This document shows positions 28,562 through 38,045 of a stretch of DNA of 64,000 nucleotides, piece after piece. How positions within the stretch are numbered: the first letter of the stretch is position 1; every line of letters starts with the position of its first letter. Origin of the DNA: Akkermansia muciniphila (GTDB taxonomy: Bacteria; Verrucomicrobiota; Verrucomicrobiia; Verrucomicrobiales; Akkermansiaceae); the NCBI RefSeq assembly GCF_002884975.1, contig NZ_PJKB01000001.1, positions 768,596-832,595 on the forward strand, in the 5' to 3' direction. The position numbers and the translations under genes were made by a program. The notes beneath the pieces were generated by a model. That model was not told the origin of the DNA and ran no database searches. It saw nothing but the letters and a program-made list of their open reading frames with translations.

Positions 28562-28645
28562 AGGCTCATCTGAAAAGATGATGGCTTCTCAAGCATGCAG
28601 GTTCCCATTTTCCCGATCAGAAGGCGCAGGAAAAACAGAAGACCG

Positions 28646-29788
28646 CTAAAGACGGGGTTCATTCATGGAGGCGGAGCGGAGGGTGCCGACGGCAAACTTC
28701 TCTTTTTCCTTTCCGTCAATCGGCGGTTTTTTCTGCTTTTGGGCAAAGATCAGGTATTCCCAGCCGGGGTAATGCCGGACCACCCATCGGTGAAGAAAGA
28801 ATGCTCCTGCAAATATCAGAACCGTCGCAACCATGGCGGAAGTGATTCCCTCAAGAAGGATTTTTGACAGGAGCGGCATCAAGTAGGGCAGGATCAGGCA
28901 ATGAATGGCATAAATGAAGAAGAAGAGGGGAGCGCATGCCCGCGCGATGTTAAGAAAGAACGTCTTTTCCGTCAGCAGAACGCACAGGGAGCCCAATCCC
29001 AGAATCCCTGGAATCCAGCAAGGCAGGGTGTGCAGGGTTTCCGTGGAGATGACGCCGCAATGGTTCATCCACGCTATTGCCGCCCACACGGGAAGGGAAA
29101 TATAACCTGTTTTTTTCAGGAACAGCTTAATCTCTCCCAGCGTCAGGGAGGAAAGGCAGAACCCCAGCATGAAAAAGGCCAGGGAGTCCGCCCACGGAAC
29201 GCGGGGAGGGTCGGAAAACAACGCGTTGAGCTCCGGAAACAGCACCACGGAGAAGAGAACGGCAATCGTCGCGGGAATCAGCAGCTTTCTTTTTCCGAGG
29301 GCGAATAAAAGCGGAGAGAGCATGCTCAGCGCCATCACGTATTTCAGGAACCACAGGGGGCCGTCATAGGGAAAGGTGGTTCCCACTCCCGTCAGCTTCC
29401 AGGGCAGGCTGCTCCAGTCCCACGTGCTTGAATGGCCCAGACTTAAATAAATCCAATGCCTGAAGAACGCTTCCAGAAAAGCCGCCCCGTTCCATGCCAG
29501 ATAAAATAAAACGTACCTGCATGGGGAATGGCGCCAGTCGAATATTTTCCTGCGTCCCACAAAGTAGGCCGCCGCCATGAACAGAAAGGGCACCCGCTGG
29601 AAGAAGAGAGGGAATTCCACACCGTTTCCCGCAGCATGAAAAAGGACGATGAAGAACAGGCCAACCACCCTGCCCAGGTCAAGCCAGCATTCCCTCGGCG
29701 GCGTTCCGGGAACATCCTCCGAACGGAAGGCCTGCTCCTTTTCCGGCTTCCTGTCCGGAGAGTATTCTTCAACCATGGACATTTTCAT
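28646..29788 (-). CDS. Acyltransferase family 3 membrane protein (EPS locus)
   Basis: 380 residues from the ATG at 29788; a TTG further up (29821) would overlap the preceding gene and adds an unlikely hydrophobic stub. About ten membrane helices; the N-terminal LDLGRVVGLFFIVLFHAAGN matches the Acyltransferase_3 motif (R-x-x-A/G...H-x-x) of OatA/WecH-type O-acetyltransferases. Expected role: O-acetylation of the polysaccharide at the inner membrane. It is the last gene of the exopolysaccharide locus, 14 bases after the cytidylyltransferase/kinase gene. The C-terminal 25 residues are charged and soluble. Confidence 0.75.
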   Translation of the reverse strand: MKMSMVEEYSPDRKPEKEQAFRSEDVPGTPPRECWLDLGRVVGLFFIVLFHAAGNGVEFPLFFQRVPFLFMAAAYFVGRRKIFDWRHSPCRYVLFYLAWNGAAFLEAFFRHWIYLSLGHSSTWDWSSLPWKLTGVGTTFPYDGPLWFLKYVMALSMLSPLLFALGKRKLLIPATIAVLFSVVLFPELNALFSDPPRVPWADSLAFFMLGFCLSSLTLGEIKLFLKKTGYISLPVWAAIAWMNHCGVISTETLHTLPCWIPGILGLGSLCVLLTEKTFFLNIARACAPLFFFIYAIHCLILPYLMPLLSKILLEGITSAMVATVLIFAGAFFLHRWVVRHYPGWEYLIFAQKQKKPPIDGKEKEKFAVGTLRSASMNEPRL

Positions 29789-29802
29789 TCCAGCAAAAAA
29801 AA

Positions 29803-30894
29803 TCAGAAGGGGCTTTTGCAATACGGCTCCACAGCCCTCATGCCGTCATGAAGACGCACCGCCTCATCCCTGTCCTCCCGGGAAGCGAACAGGTACAGGG
29901 CATATCCCCCGAACCCGCCTCCCAGGTATTTCTTCGCCAGTTCTTCCCCCAGTGTTGGAAGGGGAGCCATCCCCTCCTGGAGCTGCACGCTATGGTACAG
30001 CGCCACTCCGGCAGCCAGTTCATGAATGCTGCGCTCCATCACTCCGGCACGGGCAATCAGGGAAGACTGGGCGATGCGGGCATAGTCCCTGCACCCGTCA
30101 GCCATTCCCGGCGTATCATGGTCATGCCCGGTGTGGAAGACCGCCATTTTCCCGGCCAGAAAGTCACCGGTGCTCTTGATGTCCAGCACGGGGACGGCGC
30201 CGGAACGCCAGACGCACAGCCCCGTTTCCGCAATCACGGCCGGATCCTGCCAGCCAACCCCCAGGGCAAGTTCCGACTGGACGGAGTCCCTGCCCTGCAG
30301 CATGGCCCAGGCTCCGCTGCCTCCCAGTCCGGACCGGAGTTCATAGGGCCAGTGGTCCAGGGATACAAACGGACTGATGGCACAGTTGACAATGTACGCC
30401 CCCTGCCGCGCATGCCTGGGAACGTCCAGCCAGCCCCCCGCAAAGTCCACGCGCAGGGGAACGCTAAGCGGGGCCTTGATTCTGTTCACCAACTGGGTGG
30501 TGGAAATCTGTTCGGAACAGGGAGGCGTTTTGGGAAGCACTACATACCGCGCTCCAATTCTTGCGCACAGTTCCCTTTTAAGGTCGCCGTAACAGTCATC
30601 TTCCGTAACAGCCAGGATATCAGGCCGTTCTTTCAGGAAAACGTGTTCAAAATCCATTCCAGGCTCCAGATGTTCTCCGCAGACCACCTTGTCCACCATG
30701 CACAGGCTTTCCAGAATTACTTTTTTATGGCCGTCCGGAATGGATGGTTTTCTGCGCTTGCTTTTCCAGAGCACCTGCTCTGAAGCGAAGGAGACGATGA
30801 GGAAATCCCCCAGCGAACGCGCTTCACGGAAGAACTGGATATGCCCGGCATGAATGATATCGTAAAAACCGGAGACGAATATTTTGGTAGCCAT
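29803..30894 (-). CDS. Fused cytidylyltransferase / GHMP-type sugar kinase
   Basis: 363 residues. Residues 1-135 are a nucleotidyltransferase of the RfaE/TagD type, with FVSGFYDIIHAGHIQFF in place of the GxFDxxHxGH motif. Residues 143-363 are a GHMP-like sugar kinase: PLRVDFAGGWLDVPRHA (substrate site), GLGGSGAWA (phosphate loop, usually GLGSSSA) and LGGGFGGYALYLF near the end. The fusion suggests one polypeptide that phosphorylates a sugar and activates it as an NDP-sugar, as the separate heptose enzymes HddA and HldE/HddC do, or a fucose-salvage-like pair. The kinase half is short (about 220 residues). It is the only visible nucleotide-sugar enzyme of the locus. Confidence 0.75.
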   Translation of the reverse strand: MATKIFVSGFYDIIHAGHIQFFREARSLGDFLIVSFASEQVLWKSKRRKPSIPDGHKKVILESLCMVDKVVCGEHLEPGMDFEHVFLKERPDILAVTEDDCYGDLKRELCARIGARYVVLPKTPPCSEQISTTQLVNRIKAPLSVPLRVDFAGGWLDVPRHARQGAYIVNCAISPFVSLDHWPYELRSGLGGSGAWAMLQGRDSVQSELALGVGWQDPAVIAETGLCVWRSGAVPVLDIKSTGDFLAGKMAVFHTGHDHDTPGMADGCRDYARIAQSSLIARAGVMERSIHELAAGVALYHSVQLQEGMAPLPTLGEELAKKYLGGGFGGYALYLFASREDRDEAVRLHDGMRAVEPYCKSPF

Positions 30895-30944
30895 CGTTGA
30901 AATGTATTAAGGTGTGGATGTTGCTGTATGGAGAGGGGTAAAGA

Positions 30945-32096
30945 TTAAACCGGAGCGGCGGAAACCGCTGAATGGGAGAACCCCTCCTCCCATTCCAGAG
31001 CCATTGTTTCCAATTCCCGGTTCCCTTCCACATAGTCCTCAAAGAGAACCGGATATTGCGGCAGAAGCAGCGGGAGGTCCTCCGGAACGTTAATTTGATG
31101 CCGTCTTCCCAGTTTTTTCCTTACCAGGCACTGGAGTTCGCAAAAAGCCATCGGCACCAGGCTGGCGTTGGAGGGCAGGTTCCAGAACCCGGCATCGTCG
31201 CTCACAATGACGAATTTCCTGCCTTCTTCCCTGCCCCAGGCCGCCAGCAGGTCCCCCATGTTGCCGGGAAGCCGGCCGAAACATGAGACCAGCGTGCAGG
31301 GAAGAGAGGGCGTCTTTCCTCCCATTCCGGAGGCGGCAGCCGGACTGGCCGCCTTTTGCCGTTGTTTTTCACGGATAAAAATCCAGGGCAGAACAGAGAT
31401 TATTTTCCAGCAGCGTTTCATTTGCTTGCGGGGTTCACTGAAAATGCGGTAGAGAAATTCCAGCCTGCAGTCCACCATCCAGGCAGGGGCCCTTCTGATA
31501 TTCCGCCCGGAGGCGAAGTTAAAGACGGCTCCCACGGCCACCATAACCCCCCGTTGAAGGTGGGGGCACAGCCTGTTCATGAATATTTCCTGCTTGGGAG
31601 CGCCCAGTGAAACCCAGACGATGTCCGGCTGGTATTCATTGATTCGCCCGGCAATAGCCGCGTAGTCAAATTCATCCACAGGGCAGAACGGCAATTCCTG
31701 AAAAGGCATGTGCTTCACGCGGGGATCTTCCCGTTCCAGGGTCCGGCGCAGGGCATCCAGCGTCTCGCGGCTGCCTCCCAGGAACATCATTCTGTATTTT
31801 TTCATGCCGATGGCGTCGCTGAAAATCTGGGCGCCGCAGTATTGGGGCCTGTCCGCATGCAGCAGCCATTTCAGGTAGACGGGCACCCAGCCGCTGTCGC
31901 AAATGGTCAGGAGCGCTCCATTCAGCACATTCCGGTATTCCCGGTTGCGCTGTACCTCGGAAAGCACATGGCCGTCCGCCACGCAGATGTATCCGGCGCC
32001 CCCGGAACGGAGCACTTCGTCCATGCGCCGGAAAACGCGTTCACGGTCAAATTCGTATCTGATGTTGAAATAGGTCTCCATACGGTTTTCACTCAT
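30945..32096 (-). CDS. WecG/TagA-type glycosyltransferase with extra C-terminal domain
   Basis: 383 residues from the ATG at 32096. Residues about 5-235 are the WecG/TagA/CpsF family (GT26): ETYFNIRYEF, ADGHVLSEVQRN, DSGWVPVYLKWL, VWVSLGAPKQEIFM and VGAVFNFASG. Members add ManNAcA or a similar sugar to a lipid-linked acceptor at the membrane. Residues about 270-375 (LVSCFGRLPGNM, FVIVSDDAGFWNLPSNASLVPM, YPVLFEDYVEG) look like the first part of a DUF6625-type polysaccharide-locus protein, but stop before its usual D-x-D region. It starts 2 bases after the preceding gene ends. Confidence 0.8.
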   Translation of the reverse strand: MSENRMETYFNIRYEFDRERVFRRMDEVLRSGGAGYICVADGHVLSEVQRNREYRNVLNGALLTICDSGWVPVYLKWLLHADRPQYCGAQIFSDAIGMKKYRMMFLGGSRETLDALRRTLEREDPRVKHMPFQELPFCPVDEFDYAAIAGRINEYQPDIVWVSLGAPKQEIFMNRLCPHLQRGVMVAVGAVFNFASGRNIRRAPAWMVDCRLEFLYRIFSEPRKQMKRCWKIISVLPWIFIREKQRQKAASPAAASGMGGKTPSLPCTLVSCFGRLPGNMGDLLAAWGREEGRKFVIVSDDAGFWNLPSNASLVPMAFCELQCLVRKKLGRRHQINVPEDLPLLLPQYPVLFEDYVEGNRELETMALEWEEGFSHSAVSAAPV

Positions 32097-32098
32097 GG

Positions 32099-33343
32099 TC
32101 AATGTTGACTGGCCTTCAAAACTTCACGGTAAATGCCGGCCATCCTTTCCGCCTTGCAGTTCCAGTCCAGCTCCCTCTGCCTGGCGAGAAAAGCTCCATC
32201 CATCTCCCGCAGGACCTGCCTGTGATGGAAAAAGAAACGGATGCGTTCCGCAAAGTCCCGGGCGGACCTTCCGGGATTTGACAAAGGAATTTTGCACCCG
32301 ACGGAGTCATCGATAACGGTGCTCATTCCGCATGTGTCAAAACACAGCACAGGCAGCCGGGCCATCAAGGATTCCGCGATCACGGTAGAGGTCGCCTCCA
32401 TAATGCTGGTAAAGAAAAAGAGATCGCTCTGCCACATCATGGACAGAATTTCCGCATTGGGAACAATTCCATGCCATATGCACATATGAGAAACTCCCAG
32501 ATTTTCAGCCTGTTTCATAAACCGTCCCCCCTCTTCGGAAGATTTCACGCCACATATATGGAGACGCAATCCCTCACAGTCCTTCAGCAGGGCAAGCGTG
32601 GAAACAGCCAGATGAAGCTGTTTCCGGAAATCCGCCTTGCCCACCCACAAAAGGCTGAATTCTTTCTTTTTATCCAGCAGGCGCCCCCCGGAGAGATTGG
32701 GCCTGCAGCCGGTTTCATTAATCACCACGGCCTGTTTCCCATAAACTTCTTCCATTCTGTTTTTCACGCCTTCCACCGCGGCAACAAGGACGGAGGACCT
32801 GGCGACCGCCCGCCGTACATGGGGCTGCCATCTTGACTGGAAGGAATTAAGGGCATTTTTCACCCGCACGAACAGGCGCTGCCTCCATCCCGCACAGCGT
32901 GCATAGGCGGCAGGCACGTTTTCCATGCCTCCCACCGGCCCCCACACATAGGGCACACCCTTGATTTTCCAAAGCAGGCCCGGTTCCCTGAACCCTATCA
33001 TGTTCAGCTGGTGGATCAGATCAATACGGTTATCCCTCATGATTTGACGCGCCAGGCAGAGAGCCCTCTTTTGCCATTTCCTGTAATGGTAGTAAAAACG
33101 CCAGTCCCCCTGGTTCCAGCACATCCGGCGAACCTTTTCCGGCACGGGAAGATAATGGAACACGATGTTGCCGGCCTGGGGAAGGCGGGCGAGCTCCCGT
33201 TCTATGTTCTCCCTCCATTCCCCTTCCGTAATCACATGCACCTTGCAGTGCATGGCCAGGTGGATGACCCAGTTCCACCCCATGCCGGGTTCGCTGCCCC
33301 AGTCCGGGTTGACGGCATAAGCGTTAATCAGGATTTGCATCAT
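32099..33343 (-). CDS. Glycosyltransferase, GT4-like
   Basis: 414 residues from the ATG at 33343 (a second ATG follows at once). GT-B fold: the N-terminal half has an ILINAYAVNPDWGSEPGMGWNW start typical of EPS GT4 enzymes with a GSEPGxGW loop. The C-terminal half has LLWVGKADFRKQLHLAV and MEATSTVIAESLMARLPVLCFD, the E-x7-E-like donor region. Acceptor and donor are unknown. It follows the acetyltransferase gene by 7 bases. Confidence 0.85.
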   Translation of the reverse strand: MMQILINAYAVNPDWGSEPGMGWNWVIHLAMHCKVHVITEGEWRENIERELARLPQAGNIVFHYLPVPEKVRRMCWNQGDWRFYYHYRKWQKRALCLARQIMRDNRIDLIHQLNMIGFREPGLLWKIKGVPYVWGPVGGMENVPAAYARCAGWRQRLFVRVKNALNSFQSRWQPHVRRAVARSSVLVAAVEGVKNRMEEVYGKQAVVINETGCRPNLSGGRLLDKKKEFSLLWVGKADFRKQLHLAVSTLALLKDCEGLRLHICGVKSSEEGGRFMKQAENLGVSHMCIWHGIVPNAEILSMMWQSDLFFFTSIMEATSTVIAESLMARLPVLCFDTCGMSTVIDDSVGCKIPLSNPGRSARDFAERIRFFFHHRQVLREMDGAFLARQRELDWNCKAERMAGIYREVLKASQH

Positions 33344-33350
33344 GGTCTGT

Positions 33351-33923
33351 CTATTTGATGGAATCAAGGTAGTTCCGGTGCCTTTCCTCCTCCTCCGGGG
33401 CGGCAAAGCGGCGGCGGATGACCCGGGCCGGATTGCCGCCCACCACGGTCATGGGCGGCACGTCTCCGGTCACGACGGCGCCTGCCGCTACAATGGCCCC
33501 GTCTCCCACGCAAACGCCGCCCAGAATGACGGCTCCATGGCCAATCCACACGTCGCTGCCGATGACCGTCATGCCGTCCTCCCAGTTCCGGGGAGAATCC
33601 CATATGGCGCAACCGGGCCTGTTAAAGGAATGGTCCCTTTTTCCGATGAATGAAACGCGGGCGGCGCACAACACGCTGTTTCCAAAGCGTATATCGCAGG
33701 AAACATGGCAGTGCGGCCCCAATTGCACCCTGTTCCCGAAAATGATCCGTTTGTGCGGGGAATTCAGATGCACATGCCTTCCTATCCTGGTCATTCCCTC
33801 CACGGTGACCCAGCGTTGAAGCAGGCGGAACCGTATGAAACTGCGCACTCCGTTAGCCAGGGAACGCAGGAACAGGATTGGCCGGGACCTGCCCGGGGCG
33901 GCATTGGCGGAAGCATTCATCAT
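33351..33923 (-). CDS. Hexapeptide-repeat acetyltransferase
   Basis: 190 residues. The start ATG at 33923 overlaps the preceding stop as ATGA, which argues for translational coupling. The left-handed beta-helix repeats begin near residue 45 ([30 protein letters not shown]) and end in [35 protein letters not shown]...GNPARVI, the standard maltose/galactoside O-acetyltransferase signature (catalytic His in KRDHSF). It likely O-acetylates a sugar of the polysaccharide. Confidence 0.88.
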   Translation of the reverse strand: MMNASANAAPGRSRPILFLRSLANGVRSFIRFRLLQRWVTVEGMTRIGRHVHLNSPHKRIIFGNRVQLGPHCHVSCDIRFGNSVLCAARVSFIGKRDHSFNRPGCAIWDSPRNWEDGMTVIGSDVWIGHGAVILGGVCVGDGAIVAAGAVVTGDVPPMTVVGGNPARVIRRRFAAPEEEERHRNYLDSIK

Positions 33924-35026
33924 ACAATATGTTCCATGAGATGGTTGACGTATTCCCGGAATCCCGCAGGCATCAGGCATTCTTTCAGGCGCGGAGGGGA
34001 CGGACTGCCGCCGCGGTCCAGGCAGGTTTTCCGGAGAAGAGAGGCCAGCCCCTTTTCATCTTCCGGATCGAACAATTCCCCGTTCCAGCCCCGGCGGACC
34101 AGGCAGGCGGAGCCGCAGCGCCCGGAAACCAGGCAGAAGCACCCGGCGGCCAGCGCATCATTGACAACCGCCCCAAACGGTTCCACCAGGCTGGGCAGGA
34201 CAAAGACGTCGGCCAGATTGTACCAGGCCGCCAGACGCTCGCCTTCCAGCCAGCCGGTAAAAATGGCGCTGACCTCCAGCCGGACGGCCAAATCCTGCAA
34301 TTCCGGTCCCAGGCTTCCCGACCCCGCTATTACCAGAACGGCGTCCTCCGGAAGGGCCGCAGCCGCCCTGACCAGGCATTCCAGATTCTTCTCCGGGGCC
34401 AGGCGCCCCACATACAGGACCACCCGTTTTCCGTGCAGGCCGTATTCCCGCTGCATGGAATGGCTCATGGAAAGCGCTTCCCGGCATTGTTCCCGGAATG
34501 CCCGTTCATCCCTGACAATCGGAAAAAAGACGCCCTTTCCATAATGTTCCCGGTACCAGCGGCATGCCTCCATGTCCGGGAGAATCACATCATCCATCAC
34601 CGGCATCGCCGCCTTCCGCGCCAGCGCATGCATGCGGGACAATTCATTTCCGCGGATCATGTCCATGCTGTCATCGCAGATGCTGACGATTTTGAATTTC
34701 CAGCGGCAGACCGCGCGCAGCAGGCATACCTCCAGAGCCAGAATGGAAAACTCCGGAACGATCACCAGATCGGGCCGTCCCTGCCGCAGAATGCGCGCAA
34801 GGCCGGAAGGAACGCGCCGCCCGGCCACGCGGACATGGTGCAGGTATTGGGGGCGGAACGCGCAGCGGGCTTCCATTTCCCGCCTGTTGTAGTGGTGGTC
34901 CGGAGAATTTTCATATTCAAAAAACGCCTCCATCTCTCCAATCCGGGCCAGTGCATTGAAAAAATCAATGCGGTAAGGCGCCAGGTATTGATGAAAGACC
35001 ATCAGTTTCCGTTTGTTGCCGTTCAT
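33920..35026 (-). CDS. Glycosyltransferase, GT4 family
   Basis: 368 residues. The N-terminal domain starts [18 protein letters not shown]. The C-terminal GT4 domain has [56 protein letters not shown] (E-x7-E donor site) and [11 protein letters not shown]. Cytoplasmic enzyme building the repeat unit on a lipid carrier; sugar unknown. The start lies 4 bases after the upstream hydrolase-like gene, and the stop overlaps the acetyltransferase start. Confidence 0.88.
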   Translation of the reverse strand: MNGNKRKLMVFHQYLAPYRIDFFNALARIGEMEAFFEYENSPDHHYNRREMEARCAFRPQYLHHVRVAGRRVPSGLARILRQGRPDLVIVPEFSILALEVCLLRAVCRWKFKIVSICDDSMDMIRGNELSRMHALARKAAMPVMDDVILPDMEACRWYREHYGKGVFFPIVRDERAFREQCREALSMSHSMQREYGLHGKRVVLYVGRLAPEKNLECLVRAAAALPEDAVLVIAGSGSLGPELQDLAVRLEVSAIFTGWLEGERLAAWYNLADVFVLPSLVEPFGAVVNDALAAGCFCLVSGRCGSACLVRRGWNGELFDPEDEKGLASLLRKTCLDRGGSPSPPRLKECLMPAGFREYVNHLMEHIV

Positions 35027-35029
35027 GGT

Positions 35030-35890
35030 TCAGTGCCTTTTCCTGTAATATTGCCGCGCTTGCCTGAAGAACCCGGAGGCCGTCTCCCGGACGCCCGCAC
35101 ACCGGAGGGAAAACCGCAAGGGGTGTTGAACTGTGCCGCACAGCTCCAGCAGCTCTTCATTGGAATATTGGAAAAGGCGGCTTAAACAGCATTTGAGGAA
35201 GGGGATTCCGTGGCGGCGGGAACGGAAGGGAATGACGTGCACCCCCCGGCCGCCACCCAGAAGCTCCCTTTGCCTGCGGTCAATGGGAGAAAACAGGGAA
35301 TGGAAATAATAAACGGGGGTCCCCGCATGCAGAAAGGGGGCCAGGCGGTAAAAAGGCGCCCGTTCCGGGTCGTTCCCGTACCGTACCAGCAGGGGATTGA
35401 TTCTGGCGGCATCTTCCATTTCCGTTTCCGGCGCAAGGTCAAAATGGCCGTTGAAGGAGAAAACGCGTTCCGCATGCAGCAGGGAGCCGAAGAGAACGGC
35501 GGCATAGCCTCCCGAGGAACTGCCCACCATCGTTACCCGGCAGCCTTTCGTCTCGTTTTCAAGCCACTTCAGCACCTTTTCCGGAGAGTTCAGGCGGCTG
35601 TTGATGCCGCCCAGGTACCATTGCTTGAAAACGTCGCGGATGAAGATGTGCCTGCCGCAGCCCGGAACCCTGGTTCCGAACCATTCAAACGTATTCCGGA
35701 GGGTGACCCGTTCATGGAACCGGGCGCGGTTGTTGGGAAAGTACAGGTCGTTGCTGCTGAAATAAACGGCGCACCGCGAATCATCCCCCTCCGGAGTGCG
35801 CTCCATGAGGTAATTGTCACGGGTCCTGTACGTCTCCAGCACCTCTTCGTCATCCGTCTGGAAAACCCAGTCTATTTCGTTGCTGTCCAT
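35030..35890 (-). CDS. Alpha/beta hydrolase-like EPS-locus protein
   Basis: 286 residues from the ATG at 35890, inside the end of the preceding gene. Residues about 40-100 (VYFSSNDLYFPNN, HIFIRDVFKQWYLGGINS) and the nucleophile elbow VGSSSGGYAAVLFG (near residue 122-135) match proteins common in capsule and EPS loci with an alpha/beta hydrolase fold. A late His (SRRHGIPF) could complete the triad. There is no signal peptide, so it is cytoplasmic. The role could be sugar or acyl modification; no reaction is established from sequence. Confidence 0.65.
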   Translation of the reverse strand: MDSNEIDWVFQTDDEEVLETYRTRDNYLMERTPEGDDSRCAVYFSSNDLYFPNNRARFHERVTLRNTFEWFGTRVPGCGRHIFIRDVFKQWYLGGINSRLNSPEKVLKWLENETKGCRVTMVGSSSGGYAAVLFGSLLHAERVFSFNGHFDLAPETEMEDAARINPLLVRYGNDPERAPFYRLAPFLHAGTPVYYFHSLFSPIDRRQRELLGGGRGVHVIPFRSRRHGIPFLKCCLSRLFQYSNEELLELCGTVQHPLRFSLRCAGVRETASGFFRQARQYYRKRH

Positions 35891-36720
35891 AAGAAGGGGA
35901 GAAAAACTCGTACATGCATGCAGATCATGGCCTTGCACGCGGCCAGCAGGCCGTCGTGCCTGCGGACGTAGTGGAAGTAATACCTGGGCTGGGCATTCCC
36001 CAGCGGGGAATACAAATTGCGGAGCCTGCCTGCCAGGGGCACCTTCCGGTCCGTCCAGGCAACGGCCTTGTCATGCCGTTCGCAAGTCCCCATGTAAGCG
36101 GGGGCCACCCGCAGCTTTATTCCGCGGGCACGCGCCGTACGGGAATAATCGTAATCCCCCAGCGCGTGCAGGTAGAACCCGTCCAGAATGCCGATGCGCT
36201 CCACCACCCGCCGCGGCACCCACAGAATGTTCCCGTGGCATAATTCGCACTCCCTCAGGGTTCCATCCGGAATAACGGGCTTCCCGCCCGCCGTGCCTCC
36301 ATAAGTCCAGTCATCCGTGCCGGGATGGCAGGTGGAGCCGCAGATGACGGCGGCGTGTTCCATCTGGCGGCAGGCTTCCAATAGATGGCCTACGGCAAAC
36401 GGATGCAGCATGGTATCATCATTCAGCCACAGGTAGAAATCCGCATCCTTCTTCAGGGCGTCCTCCCATGCCGTCCTCATTCCCCGGTTCCAGAACAGGG
36501 TTCCGTCCCCCGTGATGACGGAAACGGAGGGGTAAGCCTGCCGCACGGCGTCTCCGGTGCCGTCGGAGGAACCGTCATCCACCAAATGCACGGAGGCGTC
36601 CAGCTCCGCTTCCGGCAGTGCGGAGAACAGGGCGGCAAGGGAGCGGAGCGTTTTTTCCCTGCGGTTGTGGCACGTCATCAGGACCGCAAGTTTTTTTCCG
36701 GAGGTATCATCAGTTTTCAT
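35872..36720 (-). CDS. Glycosyltransferase family 2
   Basis: 282 residues. The ATG at 36720 overlaps the Wzy stop as ATGA. GT-A fold: LAVLMTCHNRREKTLRSL, HLVDDGSSDGT, GDGTLFWNRGMRTAWE and the metal-binding LWLNDDTML. These resemble rhamnosyl- or galactofuranosyl-type GT2 enzymes of O-antigen clusters. The C-terminus has a weakly hydrophobic region. Donor unknown. The downstream gene starts within its last 19 bases. Confidence 0.87.
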   Translation of the reverse strand: MKTDDTSGKKLAVLMTCHNRREKTLRSLAALFSALPEAELDASVHLVDDGSSDGTGDAVRQAYPSVSVITGDGTLFWNRGMRTAWEDALKKDADFYLWLNDDTMLHPFAVGHLLEACRQMEHAAVICGSTCHPGTDDWTYGGTAGGKPVIPDGTLRECELCHGNILWVPRRVVERIGILDGFYLHALGDYDYSRTARARGIKLRVAPAYMGTCERHDKAVAWTDRKVPLAGRLRNLYSPLGNAQPRYYFHYVRRHDGLLAACKAMICMHVRVFLPFLWTATK

Positions 36721-38045
36721 GGAATGCGTATGGAAGGGAGAGGGTTGGAGGAACGGCGGCGGAAGATGCTTTCCACCCATTCATGAAGCTCGCCGTCCGT
36801 CATGGCCCGGAAACGGCTGGAATAGCACATGGCGATCATCATCCACAGGGAGATGTTCATGATATCCAGATTGAAGTTGGTATCCTCCAGCCATCCCCAG
36901 AGCCAGCGGAAGGCCACGAACACTCCCAGCAATTTCATCCAGCGGTTGTTGGAGCGGTAAATGGCCAGATAGGAGGCCTGCCAGTAAAATCCCGTGTAAA
37001 GGAAGAGCCCAACCACCCCCGTCCAGGCGAAAATATTGAGGAGGACGGGTTCGCACCAGGCGCGGCGCTTCTGGTCATGGTAGGACTGGCGCTCATCCTG
37101 GGACATCTGGAAACTGGTTTCATACCCCTGCGCCGGGGTGCGCCCCAGCAAAATGCAGCCGTCCTTCAGGGAGGAAGAGGCCACCTCTTCAAAGACGATG
37201 CTGCGGGAATCCGCCAGCAGGTCGTCCTCCACGGAACTTCCCGGCGCTCCGGCGTAGGAGCCGATGTCCAGGACATTGAAGACGCCGCCCAGCCCGAGGG
37301 CGAGAAAGAGGGAGGGAATTAAAAACAGGGCGTGCCGCATCATCCTGTAAAAGCAGTCCTTGAGCAAATCCCTGCCGCAATAGACGGCCAGCAGGGACAA
37401 AGCCACCAGCGCCTTTAAAATCTGGCTCCTGGCTCCCATGCTGACGCACACCATCAGGCATGCCATGACCAGCACCACCAGCTTCCATTTCCGGGGCAGC
37501 AGGGGCAGCCACGGCACCAGCATCAGCAGGGGATTCAGCAGGGAGGCGTAAAAGTCCGGATTGAGGGTGAACATGAACAGGAAAAAAACGGGGATGAACA
37601 CCTTGAACCAGACGGACATGACCTGCCGCGTCACCTCCGGCAGGCTGAACACGTAAACCAGCACGGGAATGAAAAGCGTGGGGGCATTCGTCACCAGGGC
37701 CCGCGCGGACCAGTAGCCGTCCACGGCGAAGACGCCCCGCAGGCAGCAAATGAATACCCACAGGAAATAAATGGAAAAGAGGGGATAAACGGGGGCGTCC
37801 TCCCTCCGGAAATACTTCCGCATGATGACGAAGGACACCGCCAGCAGGAGGGCGGAGGAAAGGGAAATGGCCTGTTCCGTACAAATCGGGTGAAGGACGG
37901 CGGCGGACGAGTACATGGACAACATGATCATGGCCTTCACCAGGATGATGAAGGGGAGCACGACCCGGATGCTTGAAGGAAGGCGGGATTTCCCATCAAG
38001 GGGCGGGCTTTCATTCGCCTGACATGAAAGGGCCGTATTACGCAT
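36717..38045 (-). CDS. Wzy-like polysaccharide polymerase
   Basis: 442 residues with about ten to eleven membrane helices and one large extracytoplasmic loop (about residues 270-345, containing RSQILKAL upstream and LLGRTPAQGYETSF inside). This is the O-antigen ligase/polymerase (Wzy) layout. Together with Wzx, Wza and Wzc in the same operon it defines a Wzx/Wzy-dependent pathway; it should link lipid-bound repeat units on the outer face of the inner membrane. Sequence identity between Wzy proteins is always low, so the call rests on topology and context. Confidence 0.78.
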   Translation of the reverse strand: MRNTALSCQANESPPLDGKSRLPSSIRVVLPFIILVKAMIMLSMYSSAAVLHPICTEQAISLSSALLLAVSFVIMRKYFRREDAPVYPLFSIYFLWVFICCLRGVFAVDGYWSARALVTNAPTLFIPVLVYVFSLPEVTRQVMSVWFKVFIPVFFLFMFTLNPDFYASLLNPLLMLVPWLPLLPRKWKLVVLVMACLMVCVSMGARSQILKALVALSLLAVYCGRDLLKDCFYRMMRHALFLIPSLFLALGLGGVFNVLDIGSYAGAPGSSVEDDLLADSRSIVFEEVASSSLKDGCILLGRTPAQGYETSFQMSQDERQSYHDQKRRAWCEPVLLNIFAWTGVVGLFLYTGFYWQASYLAIYRSNNRWMKLLGVFVAFRWLWGWLEDTNFNLDIMNISLWMMIAMCYSSRFRAMTDGELHEWVESIFRRRSSNPLPSIRIP

